Below, one piece after another: positions 1 through 8,689 of a stretch of DNA of 32,021 nucleotides. Made by a program: the position numbers and the translations under genes. The notes beneath the pieces were generated by a model. That model worked only from the letters and a program-made list of their open reading frames with translations. It searched no databases and was not told the origin of the DNA. Every line of letters begins with the position of its first letter. Position 1 is the first letter of the stretch. Source of the stretch: Branchiostoma floridae (Eukaryota; Chordata; Leptocardii; Amphioxiformes; Branchiostomatidae); contig NC_049991.1 of the NCBI RefSeq assembly GCF_000003815.2, forward strand, positions 2,383,758-2,415,778. Direction: 5' to 3'.

Positions 1-285
1 TTTATGGGGGTATAACAAAATCAAAAAAGAAAGAAAACTAGACAAGAGAGACAAGACGTTTTTTCACTGTTTTCATTTTTTTCTTTTCTTTTTTTTACAT
101 CATTTCAAAGAACATACAAGAGAAGAAGGAAAGAAAAAGGGATGTGTCAAGCTACCCACAACAGGTTACTTGTCCGCCGAGCTCCCACCAACCCACTCCT
201 GCCAACTTGACACATCCAAATAAAAAAGACATACGAAACGTACAAGACAGACAGTTCATACCAGACTGATACGACTACAGGGGGG
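1..285 (-). mobile_element. 3' untranslated end of a LINE-like element (5'-truncated)
   Basis: This stretch resembles the 3' UTR of the better preserved LINE at 14091-15224. Both begin, on the plus strand, with an AT-rich run holding a GGGTATA-type motif. Both then carry an A/G-rich stretch and an inverted repeat built on GGATGTG and CACATC. Here the arms are perfect: GGATGTGTCAA at 140-150 and TTGACACATCC at 207-217, enclosing 56 bp. No coding sequence is left. The right boundary, near 285, is only estimated from where the resemblance fades, and the element may start before the window. The relationship to the other copy is judged by eye. Confidence 0.4.
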
Positions 286-1860
286 AAGCAGGCGTCGTTT
301 TGACGTCATGGATGTTTCAATTGGCAACACAAGTCGTAACAAACATTATCATTCTGTTATCTGCACTAGCTGTTAATTTTTTGTAGCATAACTTGAAGTT
401 TTCTGAGAAAACTTCTTTCATGGGTCCGGCCAATACAATCAAATTGATGACGTCATAATTCCGTCATATCACATCATCGTAGCGTAAAACTTCTTAGATT
501 ACATATCGTTCTACATTCAATTCTGAAAGATCGGTGAATCATCCTGCAACCACTTTGAAACATTTATAATCGCAATGTCAAGACTATGTCCGAGTTAATA
601 ACACCGATTGTCAGAACTTTGCTCCAATTTTGTCACGGGGGCGGCGTTTCACGGGCGGACCAAATAGGACTGAGAATTGGTCCGTCCCCCTGAAAGTCAC
701 AGTAACGTTCCACAATAACTTCCATAACATCTTGAATCGCGTTGTAAAGACTCACGTACATCCTAGTTAATAAAAGCCATTGCCATCAAATAGATCACTC
801 CATTTGGAAGATTGTGTGTGTGTGTGGGGGGGGGGGGGGTTGGGGGGGGGGGTAAAGTTTTCATATGCGGACCAAATATTCAAAACAGTAACGTTACAAA
901 TATTACCTGATGCAATGTTTTAAATGCAGATTCCTAAATACGAGCGATCGCGATCATATCACGGTGACGCAGTGGTAGGCAAAAATCAGGTGTTTGGCAA
1001 AAGATTGATTTACATATTAACGAGGAATTGGATCTGCTAATCTAAATATGAATTTCTAATCCCTGGGAGGCACCAGGTTTAGATAGACGTTGAGATAGGC
1101 TAACGTATGTAACGCATGTGTTAACATCAACTTAAATGGCCCGTTATGAAGATGATTTTATCTTTAATGATATTTTACAAGTTGCAACGTGACAGCCACC
1201 CACCTCATACATATGTGTAGCACCTGAGGCGTCCATCGCGGAGATACTTCTTCTTCAAATTCCCCTTGAAATGACGTCAAAAATCCTGGTTATGCATGGT
1301 GTCCACGTGCCCAAATTTAAGAAAAGAAACCCAGCCATATCATGTAAGCCCACAACAGGCGCCGCCTTTGTCGACTGCAAGTGGTATCCAAGGTACGAAG
1401 AGCAAATGCGATTCTCAAGACTACGCGACTTGTCGGCATGTTTTGATCGGTCCACCATCTTCGATCTCTCGTACCCAGGACACTGCGTCATAATCTACTC
1501 TGGACAAGAGATGGGCGAACAGCTGGGTTCCGATTCCTGATGAGTCTGAACGTGTTTCGGAAATGGTTGGGGAACGATACGGCGACTTCTAGCAGGATAG
1601 CCCGATTTTTACGGCCCTAAGATATGATTCTAAGCTATTTGGTCGAATCGTCAAAATTGGTCCTCCGCCCCAACAATCTTTCAAATGGAATTATCTATGT
1701 GATGACACTGAGGTCTCTTTTTTAACTAGGACATCTCTACGTGAGTCTTAACATTGAGTTTGAACATGTTTCAGAAGTCCCCTGCGGAACGACATTGCGA
1801 TTCTCTGGAGGGGAGACCGATTCTCATTGCCCTTCTAAATTTTATGCTTCCTTATAAAAT
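286..1860. other. Gene-less stretch with G-tract and three CRE palindromes
   Basis: No supportable gene is seen. Short open frames such as 1271-1540 show no recognisable domain and no splice or start context. The stretch contains three perfect TGACGTCA palindromes (301-308, 448-455, 1272-1279), a GT/G tract near 813-852, and one TAACGTTA palindrome at 889-896. A tRNA A-box-like string near 966 has no B box after it. Confidence 0.5.
826..852 (+). repeat. Poly-G tract
   Basis: A short GT run leads into 14 consecutive G, then TT, then 11 G. It is a low-complexity tract that could form G-quadruplexes and is prone to length errors in sequencing. Confidence 0.85.
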
Positions 1861-1911
1861 CATTCATTCATTAGTTCATTTATTTATTCATTCATTCATT
1901 CATTCATTTAT
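1861..1911 (+). repeat. (TTCA)n microsatellite
   Basis: A tetranucleotide array with a few interruptions. CATT-type tetramers also form the 3' tail of the LINE fragment at 24877-25178, so this array could be the tail of a decayed LINE. No LINE coding sequence is visible next to it. Confidence 0.8.
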
Positions 1912-2055
1912 GAAACTGATAAAATGCTTCTTATACAGGATTAAAGCTGTTTGATTAAAAGTAAGGTAAATGAGTCATCCTCTATTGAAGTGTGTGTAAA
2001 GCATAATAAAGGTTTATCATATCGTACGACGTCGACCAATAAAGCTCTAGCTATG

Positions 2056-2178
2056 CCTCTACCAGGCTTCGTGGATCGGTGGTCTAATTGTAGAAATTGG
2101 ACAAATAGAGTCGATAGTGCGCTAGAGGAGTCGGCCGGCCAGTAAATACATTGGCCGACCCACGAAGCCTCTACCAGG
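2056..2178. mobile_element. 101-bp inverted-repeat insertion between 11-bp direct repeats
   Basis: The interval 2067-2167 starts CTTCGTGGATCGG and ends with its near-perfect reverse complement (CCGACCCACGAAG, one mismatch). It is flanked on both sides by the identical 11-mer CCTCTACCAGG (2056-2066 and 2168-2178). This is the arrangement expected of a very small non-autonomous DNA transposon with an 11-bp target duplication, a size seen in Mutator-like elements. The sequence just after the right 11-mer also resembles the left end of the insert, so partial tandem duplication of a roughly 112-bp unit is a real alternative. Confidence 0.45.
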
Positions 2179-2179
2179 A

Positions 2180-2300
2180 TTTGTCGACTGTGGGTAGCAG
2201 CGAGAGGTAGTTTCCAGTCATTCTACCCTGATGATGGTGTCTGATAGACATCGAAACGTTGGACGTAAGCTACTCCTTGGTTGTGCCAAAAGAACCTCAC
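2180..2300 (+). mobile_element. Penelope-like element relic with hammerhead-like core
   Basis: The core CTGATGA lies at 2228-2234. A 6-bp stem follows (2236-2241 with 2247-2252, five-base loop), then GAAA at 2253-2256, then a 3-bp hairpin CGT/ACG (2257-2259 with 2263-2265), then TA at 2266-2267. That order is the hammerhead ribozyme catalytic core. Hammerheads are known in Penelope-like retroelements. Against it, one extra T (2235) sits between the core and stem II, and stem I is not obvious because GGTAG (2206-2210) pairs instead with CTACC (2223-2227). I see no reverse transcriptase or GIY-YIG coding here. Treat it as a decayed terminal fragment. Confidence 0.35.
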
Positions 2301-2308
2301 TATATGTG

Positions 2309-2520
2309 TACTGTAAATGGATTTAAGTTCGCGGGGATTTAATTTCGAGGTAGCGGGAAAAAGGAATTTTCGCGGTGAATTTAAGTTCGTGGCAACGCCA
2401 TAGACTGCAATCTAATATCATAATAGAAAAATGTTCGCGGTGGTTTTAAGTTCGCGGTAAAGTGGTCACCGCGAAAACCGCGAACATTAATCCACCGCGA
2501 ACATTTCTGCATTTACAGTA
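2309..2520. mobile_element. Palindromic MITE with TACTGTAAATG termini
   Basis: The element begins TACTGTAAATG and ends CATTTACAGTA, perfect 11-bp terminal inverted repeats flanked by TA. Further in, GTTCGCGG-type motifs recur in both orientations, so much of the 212 bp can fold on itself. There is no coding capacity. A TA target site and a short palindromic body fit a Tc1/mariner-type MITE, but the superfamily is inferred from the termini alone. Confidence 0.75.
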
Positions 2521-3419
2521 ATTGCCAACCTGACGAAGTTATTTACGAATGTAAAATCGTATTTGCAATATTGCTCTCCTGTTGTTCTGTTTGAATTCGC
2601 TTAGCGGCGCTCTTGGCACGCAGAGAGAAGGTGCCTTTTGCCCGGATACATGGATAACATTAACCTTGTCCTCGAATAAGATGGCCATGAATTTTTACCG
2701 GCGTCATATATACTAATAACTACATAAAATCGTCCAGATATACCATAGGTGTTGATCCCACACATAAAGTTACAGGTAGACGACATTGAAGTAACGGGTA
2801 TACTTTACGTACCATATATGTGTGATAATGTGTGACATTAACTTAAGGTTGTAACGTCTCGTATATCGAAGCCCGTGCATGCAAAAGTCCAAACCGGCTA
2901 AAGATAAGCAAAACCCAAGTTGAACACAATTTTTTTGTGTGTTATTCCATCAGAAAGTCTATTTCATGATGAATATGGAGGTTGCTGTATATTGGCCTCC
3001 GCAAGGGGCCGAACTAAAGTTCATGTGAAACTACTATCAATAATTCATTAACTGAACTTTGACCAAATACCATAACCCATAATCCTGCGCGCACCGCCTG
3101 AAACTGGTACACGGAAGCTGTAACGTTTTCTGGTTTCGGGTGGCTTTTATTTGAGGTTTGGTACCATTAAATGCACTAAAACGTCCACGAACCGTTGTAT
3201 TAAAAACATCAACGTAGTACTACACTGGTATTTTCTAAAACATTCTCTGAGGGTAGGACTGAACATTGAAATCATTTGCAGGTTGGTGGGCTAGTTTTAG
3301 AAGCGATATATTAGCCATATAATTGTTGATCATGGTGGACTTTGGTAACGTATGACGGTATGTATGCCGTGCGCAGTTCTACTACTACTTGCGTTGCATC
3401 ATTGTGTGTGTCCTTACAG
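2521..3419. other. AT-rich stretch without a recognisable gene
   Basis: No open frame with recognisable coding character is seen. The right end, GTGTGTGTCCTTACAG at 3404-3419, is a good-looking 3' splice acceptor, which matters for the candidate exon that follows. Confidence 0.4.
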
Positions 3420-3489
3420 TCATGATGACATTTCGTCGTATTATTTTGTCCAGCAGATTTCATAGTAGAGCATCAGGTGAACAACCGTC

Positions 3490-3795
3490 ATGTTCGGCAG
3501 GGGTCTTTATTATGATTTTCATGATGACTGTGACTACGACTACGATGAGTCTGACGGGGATCGTAACTATGAATCGGATGACAGCTACACCAGTAGTCTG
3601 CTCCTTGGAAAATCAATCGAAGAAGCCTCTTTTCACATCGAAGAAGGCCCTTTCCGCATCAAAAACCATGTCCAGGGACCCAAGCTTCTTGCTGAACTCG
3701 CCAGCCAGCACGGCGGTCGGTTGCTAGGGTATTCTTTCCCGTTGCTATGCGAGTTCGACAGAGTATCGGGTTACAAGAGGCCTACTATTTGCTAA
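3490..3795 (+). CDS. Small acidic hypothetical protein, 101 aa (single exon or terminal exon)
   Basis: The product is not recognised. The first ~35 residues are rich in Asp and Tyr (DDCDYDYDESDGDRNYESDD), followed by Glu-rich EEAS and IEEG patches and a more ordinary C-terminal half ending in RPTIC. No signal peptide or membrane segment is visible. ATG 3490 is the first start after an in-frame TGA at 3478-3480, which supports this start for an unspliced reading. A poly(A) signal AATAAA lies at 3812-3817, only 17 bases past the stop. A plausible splice acceptor ends at 3419, so the transcript may have an upstream non-coding exon. A competing frame (3389-3727) is open but low in complexity and Met/Thr-rich, and I treat it as a shadow. 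No conservation evidence is available, so the call is tentative. Confidence 0.4.
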   Translation: MFGRGLYYDFHDDCDYDYDESDGDRNYESDDSYTSSLLLGKSIEEASFHIEEGPFRIKNHVQGPKLLAELASQHGGRLLGYSFPLLCEFDRVSGYKRPTIC

Positions 3796-3811
3796 CCGTA
3801 AAATATTTCAA

Positions 3812-3817
3812 AATAAA
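3812..3817 (+). terminator. Polyadenylation signal AATAAA
   Basis: A canonical hexamer 17 bases after the stop codon of the candidate ORF at 3490-3795. It is followed by a TG-rich patch (GATGTTGTGACA) that could serve as the downstream element. In AT-rich DNA such hexamers also occur by chance. Confidence 0.4.
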
Positions 3818-4115
3818 CAAGATGTTGTGACAAGGAAAATGTATTCAAAATAAGATTAAATTCGCAATTTTAGATAGTTTGAATCTTCCCGTTTGAATTG
3901 AGATAGTTGTTTTGTTTCGATTTTGCTTCCAAAGACGATTATTTTCTGTTTCAAGGAAGGCCTTCAATTTGACCATAAGTTACTCTTGATAAGATGGGCC
4001 GCAAGTGCCATGGCAAATTCTCGATTTTTATATTTTTCGTCATCTCAGAGGCAAATAAAACTTTCTGTTTTTGGGATTTTGTAATTTTAAGCAAAGTTAC
4101 AGTCAAAAATATGTG
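3818..4115. other. AT-rich spacer
   Basis: Nothing gene-like is seen. It separates the candidate small gene from the octamer-repeat fragment. Confidence 0.5.
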
Positions 4116-4492
4116 TAACTAGAGTTCGGCGACCTCATACCTCCATGAAAATTTAGAGCTTTTGTAAATTTTATGCAATGAATGAACATTAACATAATTT
4201 ATGCATGGTGTTGTTCATCATTGACTAACGTACACATGTCAGAATAATAAAATTCCCATCATTAATCATAAAGAGGTTTTGCAATTTGTACATAAATTAT
4301 GCAAATAAGTTCCTCATTACCATATTTGGTTTCTGCTTATATTCCACCTATCATGATTAACAAGTGTTACATTTATTGAAGTCCAGTTATATTGCAAACA
4401 ATGGAATTATACAATGTCCTCATTAATAATGCAAATTAAGTCCTCATTTGCATAACATGCATATAATTACGAACATCTTTGCCCAAGCTACC
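4116..4492 (+). mobile_element. Octamer-repeat family, 5' fragment (copy A)
   Basis: This matches the left ~370 bp of the complete copy at 19846-20915 almost base for base. It starts TAACTAGAGTTCGGCGACC, then TACCTCCATGAAA (4138 onward), and runs to CCCAAGCTACC. It then stops abruptly where the Helitron pseudogene begins. It carries octamers ATGCAAAT at 4299-4306 and 4429-4436 and the inverse ATTTGCAT at 4446-4453. There is no coding capacity. The rest of the family consensus is absent on this side of the junction. Confidence 0.75.
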
Positions 4493-6542
4493 TTACAGCA
4501 TTTATTGTCTTATTTTGGAAAGTATGACCTCGAGTTTGCCGCATAGAAATCTGAATAGAGTCTCTGACTTGTTTTGCTTCTACTGTATACTGGGCGGTCA
4601 ATAAGTACTCTATATCCCTTGCAAATCTTCCATCCTGGTGCAGAAGTCTTTGATTGAAGTATTTTCGAGGTGTGATATTTGTACTTCGCTCCTGGAGTAA
4701 ACCACCACGACCAAATGGGTATTTTGACGGGTTTGCCATCTCTTCGAACTTTTCATCAGTGAGAAATGGGCATGGTTTTTGATGTTCTCCAGGCGCCACA
4801 GAATATGTGCACTCCCCGTCAGCTACGCGCTCATCTTGTAGCATGGTGTCGTACGGAAGCCCACGTAGCTGACTTGTTTGCTCAAACGAAATCCTGTCTT
4901 CCTCTTCTTCCAAATCAATGTCCCCCCTTTCTGTTTCTAAAGCAGTTTCAGCATGATGGTCATTTGCTGTACTGGGACCATCCTCTCTGGTGCTGGATGT
5001 TACCTCCCTGTCCCTGTTGTCTGTTATTCTTCCTGTCATGGCTTCCCACAAATCAGGATCATCGCCCTCCCATTCACGTTCCCAGTCAGGACAAATGGTG
5101 ATGTCCTTGTAGAGAGGGTTGTTGTCCTTCAGCCATACCAGGGCATCCACAACTTTCTTGGGACGAATTTACTCATACATGTAATGACCTTGATAGCAAA
5201 GACGTCGCTTCAACTTCAGTGGCACCACCTCAGCTGTTGCTGGAAGTCTCGGTAAAAGCGATGTGATTGTCTGTAATTTAGTTGGAACATTCACGGCACT
5301 ACCATGTATGGCTTTCTGTCCTCCTCTTGGCAATCCAACCAGTTTCATGAAGGGGATCCTTTGGCTGATGAGCCTCAGTTCCAATGGCCGCAGATCTTTC
5401 AACTGAGGCGGCACCTCATCAAGCTCCAGGTTGTTTCCCCAGGACTGTGTTGGGACTCTCCCTTGCTTGAGAGCGTTGTGGCAGGTCATACATACCCAAT
5501 ATTTACCATGAACTTGGGTACCAGTTGTGCAGTTTAGTATTTTCTCTGTATCTTCATTTGTTGTGTAATTCTCAACCTTGAGCTCTCTAACAGTTGATCT
5601 ATAGAGCAGCCGACAACAGGAGATACAAGCATATATTGGTCCCTCGGCTATTTTAGATAAAAAAGTTGAAGCGCACTTATCAATCGTCGCTTCTTCGCTT
5701 TGTTTTTTTCTTCTGCATCTGTTCATAATTGTCCTTGCAGTTTTACGGCGTTTCGCAGTAGTCTCTGCTGTCTCCTGTTCTCTTTGTCGCTTCATTCCGA
5801 CCCTATTTAATGCTTGTCGTTTTGCTGTAGTCGCTGCTGACTCCTGTGCTCTGTGTCGTTTTTTATGACTCTTATCTGCTGCCCGTCGTTTTGCTGTAGT
5901 CGCTGCTGACTCCTGTGCTCTGTGTCGTTTTTTATGACTCTTATCTGCTGCCCGTCGTTTTGCTGTAGTCGCTGCTGACTCCTGTGCTCTGTGTCGTTTT
6001 TTATGACTCTTATCTGCTGCCCGTCGTTTTGCTGTAGACTCTTCTGACTCCTGTGCTCTGTGTCGTTTTTTATGACTCTTATCTGCTGCCCGTCGTTTTG
6101 CTGTAGACTCTTCTGACTCCTGTGCTCTGTGTCGCTTCATGCCGACCCTATTTGATGCACGACGTTTTTCTGTAGTCTCTTCTGACTCCTGTGCTCTGTG
6201 TCGCTTCATGCCAACCCTACTTGATGCACGGCGTTTTTCTGTAGTCTCTTCTGACTCCTGTGCTCTGTGTCGCTTCATGCCGACCCTATTTGACGCACGA
6301 CGTTTTTCTGTAGTCTCTTCTGACTCCTGTGCTCTGTGTCGCTTCATGCCGACCCTATTTGACGCACGACGTTTTTCTGTAGTCTCTTCTGACTCCTGTG
6401 CTCTGTGTCGCTTCATGCCGACCCTATTTGATTCACGACGTTTCGCAGCAGTATTTGGTGTCTCTCCTTCTCTTTGCCTGCTATTGTACTGCGCAATTAA
6501 TTTTCTTCTTTGCTCCACACTTTTGCGTTTGCTTCGAGCCAT
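4488..6542 (-). pseudogene. Helitron helicase-like protein, N-terminal region, one premature stop
   Basis: Two adjacent open segments (6542-5169 and 5150-4488) lie in the same frame and are separated only by a TAA at 5169-5171, so this is one gene with a nonsense change. Residues 1-15 are basic. About 16-275 form roughly eleven 23-residue Arg/Lys/Glu-rich repeats (KRHRAQESEETTEKRRASN type) that look like STPR repeats, a DNA-binding repeat. Residues ~295-457 resemble DUF6570, with CISCC and CMTC cysteine pairs and a LELRLISQRIPFMKL block. After the stop comes CPFLTDEKFEEMANPSKYPF and then RFARDIEYLL, the start of the Helitron_like_N domain. The Rep (HUH) and helicase domains are missing. The frame runs out at the junction with octamer repeat A. 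A splice donor-like GTAAGG at the junction leaves open an intron rather than a truncation. As it stands it could not encode a rolling-circle transposase. Confidence 0.8.
5718..6497 (-). repeat. 69-bp in-frame tandem repeats inside the Helitron pseudogene
   Basis: About eleven units of 69 bp (23 codons). Two subfamilies are visible. Units nearer the N-terminus read NRVGMKRHRAQESEETTEKR. The next units read DKSHKKRHRAQESAATTAKR and are close to identical at DNA level between about 5840 and 6100. Such homogeneity suggests recent unit expansion or conversion within the array. Confidence 0.9.
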
Positions 6543-6582
6543 GATATTTATGGTATATTTCCTTTCTATACGGGGTAACTGA

Positions 6583-6949
6583 TTTCAGTACCTCTGCTGA
6601 CTGCTGGGACTTAGCACTGTTGTAGTCTAATGTTTCGGGTGTTGGTGTTAAAGGTCACAAGTCCGGCTCACAACTGCAATAAATCAGATTTGCGTGGGAC
6701 AAGGCAGATGCTTTCCGTGGTGATATCCATAGTTCTTCAAAGAAATCTTGTTCAGGTAACTATTGTTGCACAGATATCTACAAATGCCCCCTCCTTCTTT
6801 ATATTCAAGCCTACACAGTAAAACGGAGATTAGATTGAAGTCAGTAAAAGCATGTGTTCATTGGTTCTCATTTACATAAATTATGTAACTTGATCATCTC
6901 CTCCACCAAACAACAGACGTGCGTAATCTATGTTAAGAAAGAAGGCTTT
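6583..6949. other. Flank upstream of the Helitron frame
   Basis: No gene is seen. If the Helitron 5' terminus (TC start) survives it should lie here, but I could not place it. The short frame at 6630-6821 is not recognised. Confidence 0.4.
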
Positions 6950-7703
6950 TTATCGCATTTTCTGATAAGTTATGCAAATTAGTACCTCGTTTGCAAAATA
7001 CATGTTCAATGATGTTCACCTGTACATAAATTTCAAGAAGTAAGAAGTTCCCAGCATTTACCACAATGAAATTATAGCATTTTCTCATTAATTATGCAAA
7101 TTAGGTCTTCATTTTGCATAATATATATCTATCATTATTGTTCTATTTCTCAGTTACAAATGTCACATGTTGCAATGGTCCTATAATTGAACTGAGCATG
7201 TTTAGACAATTTTCTAATTAACTATGCAAATTAGATTTCGTTTTGCATAATTGATATGCGATCATATGAGGCATCAATTAAGCTATCTACTTACTAAAAA
7301 TCATGTCAATACGTCAACCCCTTCTTGGTTTATTCCATTTCAAAGTCTGACACTAAACCTGCCCTGCAATTCCAAACAAGCCGTTAGGGAGGCCAAACCT
7401 ATACCACAGTACTCACGGCATCAAGAGCTGTCTTATTAAGTCTTGTCTACCACTAAAATATCAAAGCCGCAGCATGTCCAGAACTCGACATATCAAATCC
7501 GGAAGTTCCGCTGCAAACCCGTAACAGGTCGCTAGGGGGCCCAAAAATTTAATCGTTTTCAAGTCTCATCAAGACCTACCAACATACCGAATATCAATAC
7601 AATCCATCCAGGCGTTCTCGAGTTATGCTGGTCTTCTACAATCATACTATTAGATAGATAGATACAAACGCTACCCAAAATGTAACCTTCTTGGCGAAGG
7701 TTA
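6950..7703 (+). mobile_element. Octamer-repeat family, divergent copy C
   Basis: This is a degenerate relative of the octamer family. It keeps the block order: TATGCAAATTA modules at 6971, 7093 and 7223, a module with CTAGGGGGCCC near 7533, and a CGTTCTCGAGTTATG block near 7613. Its right end is a different hairpin, TAACCTTCTTGGCGAAGGTTA (7683-7703), where the other copies end in a CCTCCATGA hairpin. It may therefore be a separate subfamily with its own terminus. The left boundary is approximate. Confidence 0.55.
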
Positions 7704-8340
7704 GAGTCACAAATAAATGTTCCATGCCGGTTCTTCACAGGGGAAATTGGTGTAGAAAATTGTAAACAAAAAAATCTAAATAACTTATCTGACGGCATTA
7801 ATTTGGCATCACTGTGGTAAATACATTGAATACGAGCGATCAGCCCTTAGAATATAAACTCTACTGACAAAAACGTCATATGTGCTTTAACTTCTATGAA
7901 TGGAAGGGTATGGATCTTTTTCTCAATACACTGAGCGTAACGTTGAATACATACAGATTGTTGTATAATATCTAATATCACGCTTGGCCCACAAGACATA
8001 AGACATCACCTATCAAAACTTTATCCACAGGGCAATATCTATGCAATATTATCATCAGTATAACCTAACTTTGTCACTTAGAAACCTTCATATGTATCTA
8101 GTGGAGTACTCATATATTCGGAGTGACAGTTCAGGCTCGACTCAAAGGGTTGACAAGTAGATAGTTTTAAACACTTTGTACTTACCAGCTGGTCTTATCT
8201 TCAGTCCAAATAAACTCCTGCGCGAAAAAGGACCACCCTTGACATTCAAAGATTGCAACAAACTCCAAGAAAAAAAGGCATCAAACTCGTATTTAAAGCC
8301 AGAGAATTTTCCTGCAGTACGCAGTTGTAACAGTGTATGT
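7704..8340. other. AT-rich stretch, nothing recognised
   Basis: No coding frame, RNA gene or clear repeat is seen between divergent copy C and the half-site cluster. Confidence 0.5.
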
Positions 8341-8344
8341 TATC

Positions 8345-8479
8345 TGACCTGAAAGGTCATCTCCCAGATGCTACACGACCTCCTGTGACCTCCTGTACTA
8401 GAACAGGAAGTTGATGTCCTGCCGTTGGGATATGCCAGCTGCCGGCGCTTGCCGAGTTGAGAATTGACCTCAGTGACCT
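8345..8479. promoter_or_regulatory. Cluster of nuclear-receptor half-sites (ER3, DR4-like, DR3)
   Basis: Five perfect AGGTCA/TGACCT hexamers occur in 135 bp: TGACCT 8345-8350, AGGTCA 8354-8359, TGACCT 8386-8391, TGACCT 8465-8470 and TGACCT 8474-8479. The first two form an everted repeat with a 3-base spacer. The last two form a direct repeat with a 3-base spacer, the geometry classically bound by VDR-type heterodimers. CGACCT at 8376-8381 sits 4 bases before the third site, a DR4-like pair with one mismatch. Whether any receptor binds is unknown, and no promoter or first exon is recognised next to it. Confidence 0.45.
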
Positions 8480-8689
8480 CTGGAATTCCATAAAGCTTCC
8501 TTACATATACACTGTACACCAGATTTTCGGAGCAGAAGAATTTTCCTGATTGTTCATATCGCATTATTTCCTCGAGATCATACCTTTGTCAAGTAATTTT
8601 GCCTCATCACATACATTGTGAATGATATACTTAATTATTTGGATTCATTATTTCTTGCCACATCACATGCTGGAAAAAAATTCAGAAAG

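Noticed and set aside
955-985. A-box-like string GTGACGCAGTGGTAG
   Set aside because: No B box follows within tRNA-like distance and no cloverleaf forms, so it is neither a tRNA nor a SINE head on this evidence.
4766-5255. Plus-strand frames opposite the Helitron segment
   Set aside because: They are antisense shadows; the minus strand carries the recognisable Helitron_like_N and DUF6570 similarity.
6139-6582. Plus-strand frame of 147 residues with repeats
   Set aside because: It is the antisense shadow of the 69-bp repeats in the Helitron pseudogene.
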